Origin: Bifidobacterium commune
GTDB lineage: Bacteria; Actinomycetota; Actinomycetes; Actinomycetales; Bifidobacteriaceae
Direction: 5' to 3'
Length of the DNA: 64,000 nt
Assembly: GCF_900094885.1 (NCBI RefSeq)
Contig: NZ_FMBL01000003.1
Span: forward strand, 62,001-126,000
Shown here one piece after another: positions 18,891 through 29,179 of the stretch (its first letter is position 1; every line of letters starts with the position of its first letter). The position numbers were made by a program, and so were the translations under genes. Below the pieces are notes generated by a model. That model saw only the letters and a program-made list of their open reading frames with translations. It did no database searches and had not been told where the DNA came from.

Positions 18891-19994
18891 CTATATCCTG
18901 ATTGTAGCCCCGTCATTAAAATCATCATCCCATTCGCGACCGGGGATGAGGTCATATGGCATCTGATGGGCAAATATCCAGAAAACAATCAGCACGACGA
19001 TTACTATGACGCCGAGTTCACGGGTGGGTTCGGCGAAGAGCATCGTGCCGACCATCAGCATCACAAGCCGTACCAGATAGAACACAACGCGGGCAACGCC
19101 ATGCCGTTCCTTGGTTTCACAGCTCATGTGCGTGAACATGCCGCCAAGGGTCTGTCCGCGGTGAAGCACGGGAATGAACAGCTCGAAAACAACGAACGAA
19201 AGCACGGTGAAGAACTGCGCTATGCCGTCGGATACACCTGTACCGAAAGCATGACCGAGGAACATGTAGGTTCCGTTAGACAGATACCGAGAGGATTTGT
19301 GGAACAGATAGATGGCCCCAAGTGTGAGGGAAACATCAACAACGGCAATGAATATCAGATCGATCATCAGTGCCACCGAACGATGAAGAAGCCCCGGTTT
19401 CCCAATAACTTCGTTACGGTCTTCGATTTCTCTCACGGGCACCAGAGTGCCGTATATCCATGCGATGAAACAGCCGATGATCACCCCCAACGTGTTGGTC
19501 AGCAGATCGTCGACATCAAACTGACGATAGGCGCAAGGGTAAATACCCCAAACTCCGGTGAGCTGGGAGGTTTCGATAAGCAAGGAAACGAGGAACCCCG
19601 CGGGAATCACGGCATAGAACTTCCAGCGCGCCCAGCGGAAAAGTGCGAAGCCAAGAGGGATGAAGAAGACAACATTGAAGGCCAGCTGCAATACCGCCGT
19701 TTTACCACCCGTCGTTAGGTCAGTCATGAATTGCGTTACATGAAGCTGCGGGTGATGTGCGTGCGTCAGGCAGTATTTCTGCGGATCATCAGGCATCGGA
19801 TACAGTGTGAACGTGACCAGACCGAGTGCATAGAGCACACATAAATATGCCGAAAGGACCGCACTGGAACGCAACCGGTGGTACCGGTGATACAACACGG
19901 CCAGAATCGGCAACGTCAAGATAGCCGAAAGAACCGGCCAAAAGCTCATCGCAAGAATGAACGATGTGCTGAAATTCCTAATATAGGAAATCAT
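18891..19994 (-). CDS. VanZ-like and RDD domain membrane protein
   Basis: 367 residues with about nine hydrophobic segments. Residues 15-190 fit the VanZ family (FTLYPMPDD, LQLAFNVVFFIPLGFALFRW, LIETSQLTGVWG, FDVDDLLTNTLG). Residues 205-350 fit an RDD domain (HRSVALMIDLIFIAVVD, then a later KERHGVARVVFYLVR segment). VanZ relatives affect teicoplanin or lipoglycopeptide susceptibility in enterococci by an unclear mechanism, and RDD proteins are often ion transporters; neither function can be assigned here. It stands downstream of the DUF3566 gene on the same strand, 28 bases after its stop, and may be cotranscribed with it. Confidence 0.82.
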   Translation of the reverse strand: MISYIRNFSTSFILAMSFWPVLSAILTLPILAVLYHRYHRLRSSAVLSAYLCVLYALGLVTFTLYPMPDDPQKYCLTHAHHPQLHVTQFMTDLTTGGKTAVLQLAFNVVFFIPLGFALFRWARWKFYAVIPAGFLVSLLIETSQLTGVWGIYPCAYRQFDVDDLLTNTLGVIIGCFIAWIYGTLVPVREIEDRNEVIGKPGLLHRSVALMIDLIFIAVVDVSLTLGAIYLFHKSSRYLSNGTYMFLGHAFGTGVSDGIAQFFTVLSFVVFELFIPVLHRGQTLGGMFTHMSCETKERHGVARVVFYLVRLVMLMVGTMLFAEPTRELGVIVIVVLIVFWIFAHQMPYDLIPGREWDDDFNDGATIRI

Positions 19995-20022
19995 CGAGCA
20001 CCTAACTTAGCGAAAAGATGTA

Positions 20023-20577
20023 TCAGTCGTCGCCAAGGGTAACGTGCACTCCGCCCACAAGCTGGCTGACAACGTTGTAAAGCGCCGCAAGGATCACAGC
20101 AAACAACGTGGCTATAATGACTCCGACAATGGCGAAGATGGTAACAGCACTCAACACGGTGCCGAAGGAAAATATGCTGGCCAAATTGAATCCGCCAGCA
20201 TCAAGGCCCGTCGAAGAAACGATTTGCGTGACCTGGTCGAAGACACCGACCACATTAAGCAGCACCCAAATAAGGGCCACGGCCACAATCTGGATGATGC
20301 CGCCGGCAACGGACAACAGGAAGGTCACCTTCGCCACTGACCAAGCGTCAACGCGAGTAACCGAAAGGCTCATACGACGTGCCCGGGGAGCACGCTGCTG
20401 CGGACGCTTGCCGCCGTTACGATTACCAAACGACCATGGTGTGTTCTTCTTCTCGGAAGCTTTGTCCTCTCCGGAAATCGAGCGCGCGACGCGGGGGGAT
20501 CGGTCGGATTGTTTCGCATCGCCGTCCTTGCCGACGGTCTGCTGCGGTTTGCTGTTTTCAGCGTTTTTTTTCATCAT
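20023..20577 (-). CDS. DUF3566 domain membrane protein next to gyrA
   Basis: About 184 residues. The first 75 residues are charged and low complexity (many Lys, Ser, Arg). The rest is a DUF3566 domain with two membrane helices, beginning MSLSVTRVDAWSVAKVTFLLS and ending in HVTLGDD. A gene of this family downstream of gyrA is a hallmark of actinobacterial chromosomes, and the same order is seen here. The start is set at 20577 because AAGGAG is directly upstream; a second ATG follows at 20574. The function is not known; the long hairpin between gyrA and this gene suggests separate transcription. Confidence 0.85.
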   Translation of the reverse strand: MMKKNAENSKPQQTVGKDGDAKQSDRSPRVARSISGEDKASEKKNTPWSFGNRNGGKRPQQRAPRARRMSLSVTRVDAWSVAKVTFLLSVAGGIIQIVAVALIWVLLNVVGVFDQVTQIVSSTGLDAGGFNLASIFSFGTVLSAVTIFAIVGVIIATLFAVILAALYNVVSQLVGGVHVTLGDD

Positions 20578-20792
20578 TTTCTCCTTGACCCGCCGCATGG
20601 ATTGCGGTGCAACAGCCCTTTTCGCACAATATATCTGTTACGAGGCTACCAGTCTTCGGGGACGAGAAAACAGGGATAAACCAATAGATCAACATGATTG
20701 ATTCCGTGTACGTTATGCTGCTGCAACAAGCAATCCTCGAACCGAGTCACCCGAACCAGACCAGCAAGTACGTTTCCCGATGAAAGGAGCTT

Positions 20793-20848
20793 TTTTAACA
20801 GGTGTGGCCGCCGACACCTAAAAGTGTCGGCGGCCACACCTGTTAAAA
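20793..20848 (-). terminator. 25-bp perfect hairpin after gyrA
   Basis: Arms at 20793-20817 and 20824-20848 are exact complements over 25 bases around a six-base loop. The ends are T/A rich, so a U tract is present in either direction. It lies 20 bases after the gyrA stop and should terminate the gyrB-gyrA transcript. Confidence 0.85.
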
Positions 20849-20867
20849 CGACCCTGTAACTCAGCCC

Positions 20868-23561
20868 TTATTCTTCGGTCTGGCTGTTGTCACTTTCTGT
20901 CGAAGTCGAGCTGTCGACAGTGGTTTCCGAAGCATCGGTATCCCTGGAATCACCATTCGCCACTTCATCGCCTTCATTCTCGTCATCGGTATCAGTGTTC
21001 CGAGCGATGGAGAGAATGGCATCACCCTTGTCGGGCTTGGCAAGCGTGACACCCTGCGTGTTACGGCCGGTGCGCTTGACCTCTTCGACAGCGGAGCGAA
21101 TGACCTTGCCGGACTTCATGATGGCGAGAATCTGGTCGGAATCGGCGACGATGACCGCGCCCACCAATTCCCCTCGGCCTTCATTCATCTGCAGAGCCTT
21201 GACACCGAAACCGTTACGCCCTTGCAGACGGTACTGGCTGATACTGGTGCGCTTGGCGAAACCTTCGTCGGTAACTACGAGAAGGCTCAGTTCGTCTTCC
21301 ATGTCGGAGCGAACCACATCCATTGCCAGCAGCTCATCATCTTCACGGAACTTCATACCCTGCACACCGGCGGTCTGACGACCCATCGGTCGTAGCTGCT
21401 CATCATCGGCCTTGAACTTGAGGCTCATTCCATGACGAGAAACAAGAATGATGTCATCATCCGCATTGCACAGCGTCGCACCGATCAGTTCGTCAGCGGG
21501 CTCGCCGGTCTCCGGATCCTCCATCAGACGCACGGCTATCAAGCCGCCCTGACGACTTGAATCATACTGAGACAGCGGAGTTTTCTTGATCTTGCCGCTT
21601 CGTGTTGCAAGTACAAGATACTTAGCCACTTCGTAGTTCGGAATGGACAGCACTGCTTGAATGCTTTCACTGGGGGAGAGCTGCAGCAAATTAGCTACAT
21701 GCTGACCCTTGGAATCGCGCGAGCCTTCCGGCAATTCGTATGCCTTGAGACGGAAGACACGGCCACGGTTGGTGAAGAAGAGAATCCAGTTGTGCGTTGA
21801 AGTGAGGAAGAAGTGATCAACCACATCATCTTGGCGCAGCTTGGCACCCTTGATACCCTTGCCGCCGCGGTGCTGAGCACGGTATTCGTCGGCCTTGGTG
21901 CGCTTGACAAAGCCCGAATGCGTAACCGTCACAACAACATTTTCAACGGCAATCAGGTCCTCGTCATTCATTTCACCAGAGAACGGCAGAATCTTCGTGC
22001 GACGTTCGTCGCCATACTTCGCCACGATCTCATCAAGCTCATCGCCCACAATCTTGCGTTCGCGTTCGGGACTGGAAAGAATATCATCGTAATCAGCGAT
22101 CTTCTTCATCAGCTCATTATGTTCTTCGACAATCTTCTGACGTTCCAGAGCAGCAAGCCGACGCAGCTGCATCGCCAGAATCGCATCGGCCTGCACATCA
22201 TCAACGCCAAGCAAATCCTCAAGACCTGTACGGGCGGTCTCGACGTCCTTCGACGCGCGAATCAAGGCGATAACCTCATCGATCATGTCAAGAGCCTTGA
22301 GATAGCCCTGCAGGATATGATCGCGTTCCTCGGCTTCACGCTTCAAATAGCGGGTACGGCGATCAATGACGTCAATCTGATGATTGACCCAGTGACTGAT
22401 AAAGGCATCGATAGAAAGCGTGCGCGGAACATTATCGACCAAAGCGAGCATGTTCGCACCGAATGTCTCTTGGAGCTGCGTGTGCTTGTAGAGGTTGTTG
22501 AGTACGACCTTCGGCACGGCGTCGCGCTTGAGAACGAGCACAAGACGCTGGCCGGTACGACCGGAGGTCTCGTCGCGCATATCCGCAATGCCCTGAATCT
22601 TGCCATCACGCACAGCATCGCGAATCGAAGCCGCAAGGCGATCGGGATTAACCTGATACGGCAGCTCGGTGACCACAAGGCACATACGGCCCTTGATTTC
22701 CTCGGTATTGACCACTGCACGCATCGTGATGAGACCACGACCAGTGCGGTAAGCATTCTCAATGCCTTTGTGTCCGAGAATGGTGGCGCCGGTGGGGAAG
22801 TCCGGTCCCTTGATTCGCTGCAGCAGAGCCTCGAGCAGCTCTTCCTTGGTGGCATCCGGGTGATCAAGCGCCCAATGCACTCCATCGGCGACCTCGTGCA
22901 TATTGTGCGGAGGGATGTTGGTCGCCATACCGACCGCAATACCGGACGAACCGTTGACCAACAAGTTCGGGAAGCGGGCCGGAAGTACGGTCGGTTCCTG
23001 AGTCTTACCATCGTAGTTGGGCGCGAAATCGACGGTGTCCTTGTCAATGTCACGGACCATTTCCATCGCCAGCGGCGCCATACGGCATTCTGTATAACGC
23101 ATTGCTGCCGCAGGATCGTCGCCCGGGGAACCGAAGTTACCTTGACCGTCCACGAGCAGATAACGCATGGACCACGACTGAGCCATACGCACCAATGTGT
23201 CGTAAATGGCGGAATCGCCGTGCGGGTGATACTTACCCATGACGTCACCGACGACACGGGAGCACTTGTTGTATCCTCGGTCGGGGCGATATCCACCGTC
23301 ATACATCGCGTAGATTACACGGCGGTGCACCGGCTTCATGCCATCACGCACATCAGGCAACGCACGCTCGACGATTACGGAGAGGGAATAAGCGAGATAG
23401 GACTCGCGCATCTCCTGGCCCAAGTCGATACGCTGAATGCGTTCACCGGCCATCAGGCCGTAATCGGTGTCGTCGGCTTCCTGTGGACTCAATGGCTCAA
23501 GAGCGCCACCGGGGACGTACTCGTCGTTTTCATCATCATTGTTGTTGTTTTCGTTTGCCAC
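20868..23561 (-). CDS. gyrA: DNA gyrase subunit A
   Basis: 897 residues; with GyrB it forms the gyrase that introduces negative supercoils. Catalytic tyrosine Y156 lies in [10 protein letters not shown]. The quinolone region [12 protein letters not shown] carries Ser at 117 and Asp at 121, corresponding to the sensitive-type Ser83/Asp87 of E. coli. The GyrA box is seen as [10 protein letters not shown], required for DNA wrapping. N- and C-terminal tails are acidic and low complexity. It starts with GTG, preceded by GAGGAT. gyrB lies 73 bases upstream on the same strand. Confidence 0.98.
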   Translation of the reverse strand: MANENNNNDDENDEYVPGGALEPLSPQEADDTDYGLMAGERIQRIDLGQEMRESYLAYSLSVIVERALPDVRDGMKPVHRRVIYAMYDGGYRPDRGYNKCSRVVGDVMGKYHPHGDSAIYDTLVRMAQSWSMRYLLVDGQGNFGSPGDDPAAAMRYTECRMAPLAMEMVRDIDKDTVDFAPNYDGKTQEPTVLPARFPNLLVNGSSGIAVGMATNIPPHNMHEVADGVHWALDHPDATKEELLEALLQRIKGPDFPTGATILGHKGIENAYRTGRGLITMRAVVNTEEIKGRMCLVVTELPYQVNPDRLAASIRDAVRDGKIQGIADMRDETSGRTGQRLVLVLKRDAVPKVVLNNLYKHTQLQETFGANMLALVDNVPRTLSIDAFISHWVNHQIDVIDRRTRYLKREAEERDHILQGYLKALDMIDEVIALIRASKDVETARTGLEDLLGVDDVQADAILAMQLRRLAALERQKIVEEHNELMKKIADYDDILSSPERERKIVGDELDEIVAKYGDERRTKILPFSGEMNDEDLIAVENVVVTVTHSGFVKRTKADEYRAQHRGGKGIKGAKLRQDDVVDHFFLTSTHNWILFFTNRGRVFRLKAYELPEGSRDSKGQHVANLLQLSPSESIQAVLSIPNYEVAKYLVLATRSGKIKKTPLSQYDSSRQGGLIAVRLMEDPETGEPADELIGATLCNADDDIILVSRHGMSLKFKADDEQLRPMGRQTAGVQGMKFREDDELLAMDVVRSDMEDELSLLVVTDEGFAKRTSISQYRLQGRNGFGVKALQMNEGRGELVGAVIVADSDQILAIMKSGKVIRSAVEEVKRTGRNTQGVTLAKPDKGDAILSIARNTDTDDENEGDEVANGDSRDTDASETTVDSSTSTESDNSQTEE

Positions 23562-23634
23562 GCTAAATCCTCATATCTTCAAAATCGTTCAGTCGAATCG
23601 CCATTCGTCATATCGGACGGCGTCAAACCTCACA

Positions 23635-25746
23635 TCACACGTCAATAAACTTGGCGCTCGGAGCGTTGCGCTGGATGAATTCACGACGAGGACCAACCTC
23701 GTCACCCATCAGCATGGAGAAGGTTTGATCGGCCTGGGCCGCATCTTCGATCTCGACCTGCTTAAGAATGCGGTGATCGGGATCCATGGTCGTGCCCCAC
23801 AATTCCTGGTAGCTCATCTCGCCAAGACCCTTATAGCGCTGGATACCCTCACCCTTCGGCAACTGACGACCAGCTTCTCGACCTTCCTTAAGCACACGAT
23901 CGCGCTCGGCGTCGGTATAAACGAAGCTGTGAGAGCCCTTAGTCCACTTGATTCGGTAGAGCGGTGGCATGGCGACATACACATAACCCGCGTAGATCAT
24001 CGGCCGCATGTAGCGGAAGAAGAGCGTCAGATTCAATGTTGCGATGTGAGCGCCGTCGACATCTGCATCAGCCATGATAATGACTTTGTGGTAGCGCACC
24101 TTGTTCAGGTCGAAGTCTTCGCCATATCCGCCGCCGACTGCTGTAATCAGAGACTCAATGGTGTCGGATTTCATGATGCGGTCGATGGAGGCACGCTCGG
24201 TGTTCAGGATCTTTCCTCGAAGCGGCAGAATAGCCTGCGTAAGCGGGTTTCGGCCCTGAATTGCGGAGCCGCCTGCGGAATCGCCCTCGACGATGAACAG
24301 TTCGCATTCCTCAGGATTGTTCGACTGACAATCCTTGAGCTTGTCAGGCATACCGGCCGTCTCGAAAACCGACTTGCGTCGCGTGTTCTCACGGGCCTTC
24401 TTCGCTGCGATTCGCGCACGTGATGCTTCGATCGCCTTCTGGACGATGTTCTTGGCCTCGCCGGGATGTGCATCGAACCAGTCACCCAGTCTATCAGTCA
24501 TCACACGCTGGACAAATGCCTTGGCCTCGGAATTGCCGAGTTTGGTCTTTGTCTGGCCTTCGAACTGCGGATTCGTCAGCTTTACGGAAATAACGGCGGT
24601 CAGACCTTCACGAACGTCGTCACCGGAAAGGTTGTCGTCCTTTTCTTTGATCAGATTCTTGTCACGCGCATAACGATTGACCAAGCTGGTAAGTGCCGCA
24701 CGGAAGCCTTCTTCGTGGGTACCGCCTTCGGTTGTGGAAATTGTGTTGGCGAACGTATGCACGGTCTCGGAATAGGCGCTCGTCCATTGCATCGCGATTT
24801 CAGCGGAAACACCAAGCTTCAAGTCCTCGGACTCAAGATCGATGACTTCCTCTTCAATCGGCGTGGTATTGCGCGATTTCACCAGGAAAGCAACGTAATC
24901 CTTGATGCCGTTCTCATAGCAATAGGAGACTGTTTCTGACTTGTTTTCCGTCGTCTTTTCCTCGCTGCCGGCAACCTCGTCACCGGTCATTTGAGGACGC
25001 TCATCAGTCAGCGTGATACGCAGACCTTTGTTGAGGAACGCCATCTGCTGGAAGCGAGAGCGCAAGGTCTCGAAATCATAGATGGTTGTTTCGAAGATTT
25101 CAGGATCAGCCCAGAATGTAACGGAGGTACCGGTGGACTCGTCTTCGTTCAGAGGCGCACCCTGCTTGAGTGGTGCAGTCGACTTCTGGTTCTTGAAGCT
25201 TTGGGTCCAGTGGTAACCCTGACGGCGCACCTCCACGTCGATTCGTGTGGAAAGCGCATTCACCACGGAGATGCCGACGCCGTGCAGACCGCCAGAAACC
25301 GCGTAGCCGCCGCCTCCGAACTTGCCACCCGCATGCAGCTTGGTCATAACCGTTTCAACACCGGAAACACCTTCTCCCGGCACCTCATCGACAGGGATGC
25401 CACGGCCGTTATCGATCACACGTACGCCGTTGTCTTTCAAAATAGTCACTTCGATATGCGTAGCATATCCTGCAAGTGCCTCATCAACGGAGTTGTCGAC
25501 AATCTCGTAAACAAGGTGGTGCAGACCTCGGGGACCCGTGGAGCCGATGTACATACCCGGACGAATACGTACTGCCTCCAAGCCTTCCAGCACCCTCAGA
25601 TCACTCGCGTCGTAGTGATCGGGAGAAAGGGAATCATCAAGCTGTACGCCCTCATCCATATCCGTTTCTGCGGCAATTTGTGCTTCGTTTTTGGATTCCA
25701 CGTCGCTGTCATCGGTATTTTCAGCATTTACTTCTGGATTTGCCAC
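23635..25746 (-). CDS. gyrB: DNA gyrase subunit B
   Basis: 703 residues, the ATPase subunit of gyrase. Seen: GHKL ATP-binding signatures DNSVDEALAG and DNGRGIPVD, the transducer domain, the TOPRIM motifs EGDSAGGSA and ADADVDGAHI, and the C-terminal QRYKGLGEMSYQELW. The N-terminal 40 residues are an acidic extension not needed for the core. It starts at GTG (25744-25746) with AAGGAA upstream. It lies upstream of gyrA in the standard gyrB-gyrA order, while recF/dciA sit 300 bases further upstream, so gyrB probably has its own promoter. Confidence 0.98.
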   Translation of the reverse strand: MANPEVNAENTDDSDVESKNEAQIAAETDMDEGVQLDDSLSPDHYDASDLRVLEGLEAVRIRPGMYIGSTGPRGLHHLVYEIVDNSVDEALAGYATHIEVTILKDNGVRVIDNGRGIPVDEVPGEGVSGVETVMTKLHAGGKFGGGGYAVSGGLHGVGISVVNALSTRIDVEVRRQGYHWTQSFKNQKSTAPLKQGAPLNEDESTGTSVTFWADPEIFETTIYDFETLRSRFQQMAFLNKGLRITLTDERPQMTGDEVAGSEEKTTENKSETVSYCYENGIKDYVAFLVKSRNTTPIEEEVIDLESEDLKLGVSAEIAMQWTSAYSETVHTFANTISTTEGGTHEEGFRAALTSLVNRYARDKNLIKEKDDNLSGDDVREGLTAVISVKLTNPQFEGQTKTKLGNSEAKAFVQRVMTDRLGDWFDAHPGEAKNIVQKAIEASRARIAAKKARENTRRKSVFETAGMPDKLKDCQSNNPEECELFIVEGDSAGGSAIQGRNPLTQAILPLRGKILNTERASIDRIMKSDTIESLITAVGGGYGEDFDLNKVRYHKVIIMADADVDGAHIATLNLTLFFRYMRPMIYAGYVYVAMPPLYRIKWTKGSHSFVYTDAERDRVLKEGREAGRQLPKGEGIQRYKGLGEMSYQELWGTTMDPDHRILKQVEIEDAAQADQTFSMLMGDEVGPRREFIQRNAPSAKFIDV

Positions 25747-26058
25747 AAGGTTCCTTCCTGCATTTTCCCTCGCACGAGGGGTTCCCTGTGCGGGCGATAC
25801 ACTCTAGAAAGCAAATAATGGGGCCTTCTAGGGCATTAACCATATAGTTGGTATATTACTTGAATAGAGGGACTTTCAAGGCTTTGCCCCCAAAAAATAA
25901 AAATCAACTTTTTACTTGATTCAACGTCGCTTACCAGCCAAGTTGAACCTGTCTAAAATTGGTTTCAAAACCATATTCTTGTAATTATATTCATCTCAAC
26001 AATCTCGTGTGAAGCCGTCATTGCTTCTCTTTACTTGCATTACATGCGATGTGAGCAG
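25747..26058. other. Intergenic region upstream of gyrB
   Basis: 312 bases, AT rich. It must hold the gyrB promoter; on the minus strand TTGAAA and TAATAT appear about 15 bases apart. A small hairpin with CCCTC/GAGGG arms (25767-25771, 25776-25780) lies in the gyrB leader just before the ribosome site. Supercoiling-sensitive control of gyrB is common in bacteria but cannot be read from the sequence. Confidence 0.35.
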
Positions 26059-26550
26059 CTACCTCCTCATATATCGGTTGGGATATCGACGGTTCCCTTT
26101 TTTGAAGTTATGGGATTGTGGCCCTGTAACACGAATTTCACGAATATCAAGTCCTTTGAGACGTTCATGAATCGTTGCAGTCAGCTCGGGAATGAGGTAG
26201 GTCAAGGTGGTGGCCCAATTATTGGATTCAGTTCTGATCGTCAATATTCCATCACGAAAATCGGCAACGACAGAATGGTTGGCGATATCGGGTCCGACCA
26301 CCTGGTCCCAGTGATTGCGCAGTTGTGCAAGCTTAAGATGCGGAGTCCATTGACCATTGGCGGCGATAACTGACATCACGCCACCCAGCTTGCCTGGATC
26401 ACGTCCGGGCTTACCAAAATTGTTCCATGCACTTTCCTCACGGGCCTTCCAATCCTTGTACGCTCCTGCTCGAGAGGCCAGGCGATTGAATACTTCCGCA
26501 GGCAGTCGGCGTTGGTCGAGATGTAGTTGATCTGCAATCGGCGGGATCAT
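26059..26550 (-). CDS. dciA: DUF721 protein, DciA-like helicase operator
   Basis: 163 residues with a DUF721/DciA domain in the C-terminal two thirds (NHWDQVVGPDIANHSVVADF, GILTIRTESNNWATTLTYL). DciA loads or operates the replicative helicase DnaB in bacteria that lack DnaC/DnaI. The last residues are basic (KKGNRRYPNRYMRR), suited to DNA contact. Its ATG overlaps the recF stop as ATGA, so the two are translationally coupled. recF followed by a DUF721 gene and gyrB is the usual actinobacterial order at the origin. Confidence 0.85.
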   Translation of the reverse strand: MIPPIADQLHLDQRRLPAEVFNRLASRAGAYKDWKAREESAWNNFGKPGRDPGKLGGVMSVIAANGQWTPHLKLAQLRNHWDQVVGPDIANHSVVADFRDGILTIRTESNNWATTLTYLIPELTATIHERLKGLDIREIRVTGPQSHNFKKGNRRYPNRYMRR

Positions 26551-27968
26551 AGTTGCTCCCCTCTTGTAATATTGCCACCTGCAGAAATGTCGGAAGAGCC
26601 GTAAGCTCCACTCATTTCATGTCCATGCTCGGCCATCAATTGTGCTACGAGATTTGCGTTCTCATCCTCCGTATCAGCCTTAAGCGCTGCCACATCAATG
26701 ATGTTGGCTTCATGCGCCTGACTTGGTTCCAAAGGAATGTCACCAGCGGCAGCCACAGTAATCAGCACCTGATCCTGTCTCATGGCGAAGTCGAGAATCT
26801 GGCGACGCCTTTTTTCATCAAGCTGGGCAAAAACATCATCGAGAATAACAATCGGCTTAGTCTGGTGTACTTGTGCAATTTGTCCAAACAACGCCATTTT
26901 CAGCGCCAACGCCATCGTCCACATCTCACCGTTAGATGCAAATTCGCGGGCAGGCATGCCATCAAGCGTCAAGGCAATGTCGTCTCGATGAGGTCCTATA
27001 AGATTACGTCCCCGAGCAATTTCACCAGAATAGAGCCGCTGATAGTGCTTGCTAATTTCCGCCTCCGGATGATCAAAATCTAGAACTTCCTGGAATGACG
27101 GTACATACTGCAATCCTGCATGCTGCGGCTTGCCTGCCAATTCATCATAAATACTCGAAAACGGTTCGGCCAGAAGGTCTACCAACCTTGCACGCATTCG
27201 AGTCAAAGAAACTCCTACCGAAATGAATTGGCCAGTCCAGACCTCCAAGCCGCTCAACGCAGCATTCCGCTCATCCAAGGGCTCGGTACGCTGCCCGAGT
27301 TGTTTGAGCAGTATAGATCGCTGTTTGGCAATTTTATTAGCATTCGCCAAGTCTGCCGCATAACTCGGATTGAGCTGCGAACCCGCCTGATCAAGGAAAC
27401 TGCGTCTACCAGCAGGATCACCTACAACCAAACGCTGATCCTCGGGAGTAAACGAGACACTTGGAACTTTGCCCACGATATCGCGCATATACAGGGAATT
27501 GCCGCCGTTGATTCGCCCACGATTTGCTCCATGCGTGGTTACAGTCACTTCGTAGGTAGTTCCATGACCAAGATCTTCTGCCTGATCCCCGTCCTCGCCT
27601 ACCAAAGAAACATGTTCTGTTTCTTGCTTTTCAAGCCCTTCGACATCACATTTTAGAACAGCATCGTCCTGTTCGATCGCATCAACAACAAGGGTTTCCT
27701 TGTCACCGTCAAGCGAATAATCTTCGCGAATATTGGCACGAACGGTAGCTTTTGATTCACCGCGTTCAATAAGTGGCAACGAGCTGGAAACACGATGGCT
27801 GGAACCCGTGGAAAGCACTTCAATGGCTTCCACAATATTGGTTTTCCCTAAACCATTGGCACCTTTGAGGATGGTGACACCGGGCGCGAAATCTACGACA
27901 AGATGCGGCCATGAACGGAAATGATCAAGCGCCAGTCGCGAGACATACACACGAATCTCCTTGCTCAC
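26547..27968 (-). CDS. recF: DNA replication and repair protein RecF
   Basis: 473 residues. An SMC-like ATPase that binds gapped DNA and helps load RecA. The Walker A motif GANGLGKTN is near residue 36, the ABC signature region lies in GEIARGRNLIGPHRDD, and the Walker B region VILDDVFAQLDEKRR is near 385. The usual length is 360-400; here an acidic insertion (roughly residues 85-155, with many D/E) and a long C-terminal tail account for the rest. It lies 86 bases downstream of dnaN and is coupled to dciA by a four-base overlap. Confidence 0.93.
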   Translation of the reverse strand: MSKEIRVYVSRLALDHFRSWPHLVVDFAPGVTILKGANGLGKTNIVEAIEVLSTGSSHRVSSSLPLIERGESKATVRANIREDYSLDGDKETLVVDAIEQDDAVLKCDVEGLEKQETEHVSLVGEDGDQAEDLGHGTTYEVTVTTHGANRGRINGGNSLYMRDIVGKVPSVSFTPEDQRLVVGDPAGRRSFLDQAGSQLNPSYAADLANANKIAKQRSILLKQLGQRTEPLDERNAALSGLEVWTGQFISVGVSLTRMRARLVDLLAEPFSSIYDELAGKPQHAGLQYVPSFQEVLDFDHPEAEISKHYQRLYSGEIARGRNLIGPHRDDIALTLDGMPAREFASNGEMWTMALALKMALFGQIAQVHQTKPIVILDDVFAQLDEKRRRQILDFAMRQDQVLITVAAAGDIPLEPSQAHEANIIDVAALKADTEDENANLVAQLMAEHGHEMSGAYGSSDISAGGNITRGEQL

Positions 27969-28054
27969 ACAGTACGTAGTATCGAATGTAAAAATGACTT
28001 ACGGTGTAACCCATAAAAGGTGAACACCGTAAGACAATTTCGTTCTCGTAACAT

Positions 28055-29179
28055 TCAGTTGTTAAAACGCATTGGTACCAGAAGGTAACGGTAATCCATC
28101 GACTCGTCGGAATCAGCTTCCTGCTGACCATTGAATTCAACAGGCTTGACAGCGGTCGTCATCTTGATGCGCACAAATGGTTCAGTAATCGCACTCAGTC
28201 CCTCAATCAGATATGCCGGGTTAAATGCGACGGTGATGTTCTCACCATCCATATCGATGTCAAGAACTTCCTTGGCTTGAGATTCGTCAGCAGTTCCAGC
28301 CGAAAGAGTCAGTGTCTGTCCCTCGAAAACCATACGAATCGGCGCATTGCGCTCCGCAACAAGAGATACGCGCTTGATGGCACCAAGCAGAGCTTCATTG
28401 GAAATAACCGCCTGGATGGGATATTCATCCGCAAACAGCCTGTCAACAGCTGGGAATTCGCCGTCGATCAGCTGCGAGGTTGAGATACGTCCCGCATTCT
28501 CAAAACCAAGCAAAGAAGGGTTTTCTGTATCGAAATCGATGGTCACATTCTGATGTTCATCAACAGTACGGGCTACATCGCGAAGCAGCGAACCACGGAC
28601 GAGCGTTTCAGCTTCGAGATTGCTGTCTTGCGGAGTCCACTTGAAACTGGAACGAGAAAGACGGAAACGATCCGTGGAAGTCATTACCACCTTATCTCCG
28701 TTGAATTGCACACGTACACCGGTAAGCACTGGTCGGTTCTCTTCACGGGATACTGCAACCGAAGCCTGCGATACAGCTTGTACAAATGTCGGAGCATCAA
28801 CCTGGCCAAGCATTTTTGGTGATTCAGGCAAATCCGGATATTCCGATTCGGGCATGAGCTGCAGGTTAAACGTCGATTTGCCCGAAGTGATGGTCAGCAT
28901 GGTGTCAGTGGTTGAAAGGTACGCTTTTTCCAATGGCAATGATTTAGTGATGTCCGCCAGCAATTTTCCTTGAACCAGAACACTTCCGGCCTCATCCACT
29001 CCGGCTTCGATATGGTGGCGTGCCGAAATTTCATAGTTAAACGTTGAAAGTTGCAGTGAGCCATCAGCGGCTTCGAGTTTAATGCCGGCGAGAATAGGGT
29101 TGGCCGGTCGTGAGGAAATGACTCGTGTGGCCCACGCAACTGCGTCAGCCAAGGAGGTGGAGTTGGTTTCGACTTTCAT
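28055..29179 (-). CDS. dnaN: DNA polymerase III beta subunit (sliding clamp)
   Basis: 374 residues, normal length for a three-domain clamp that tethers DNA polymerase III and recruits other factors. The start MKVETNSTSLADAVAWATRVIS and the C-terminal YLLVPMRFNN (the LMPMR-type end) are typical. AGGAGCC precedes the ATG by four or five bases. It faces away from the origin, immediately left of the DnaA-box cluster. Confidence 0.97.
   Translation of the reverse strand: MKVETNSTSLADAVAWATRVISSRPANPILAGIKLEAADGSLQLSTFNYEISARHHIEAGVDEAGSVLVQGKLLADITKSLPLEKAYLSTTDTMLTITSGKSTFNLQLMPESEYPDLPESPKMLGQVDAPTFVQAVSQASVAVSREENRPVLTGVRVQFNGDKVVMTSTDRFRLSRSSFKWTPQDSNLEAETLVRGSLLRDVARTVDEHQNVTIDFDTENPSLLGFENAGRISTSQLIDGEFPAVDRLFADEYPIQAVISNEALLGAIKRVSLVAERNAPIRMVFEGQTLTLSAGTADESQAKEVLDIDMDGENITVAFNPAYLIEGLSAITEPFVRIKMTTAVKPVEFNGQQEADSDESMDYRYLLVPMRFNN

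Noticed and set aside
18966..19718. 250-codon open frame opposite the VanZ/RDD gene
   Set aside because: Antisense to a clear membrane protein; its composition is that of a shadow frame.
21813..23648. 611-codon open frame opposite gyrA
   Set aside because: It is fully antisense to gyrA and has no recognisable domain; a codon-bias shadow.
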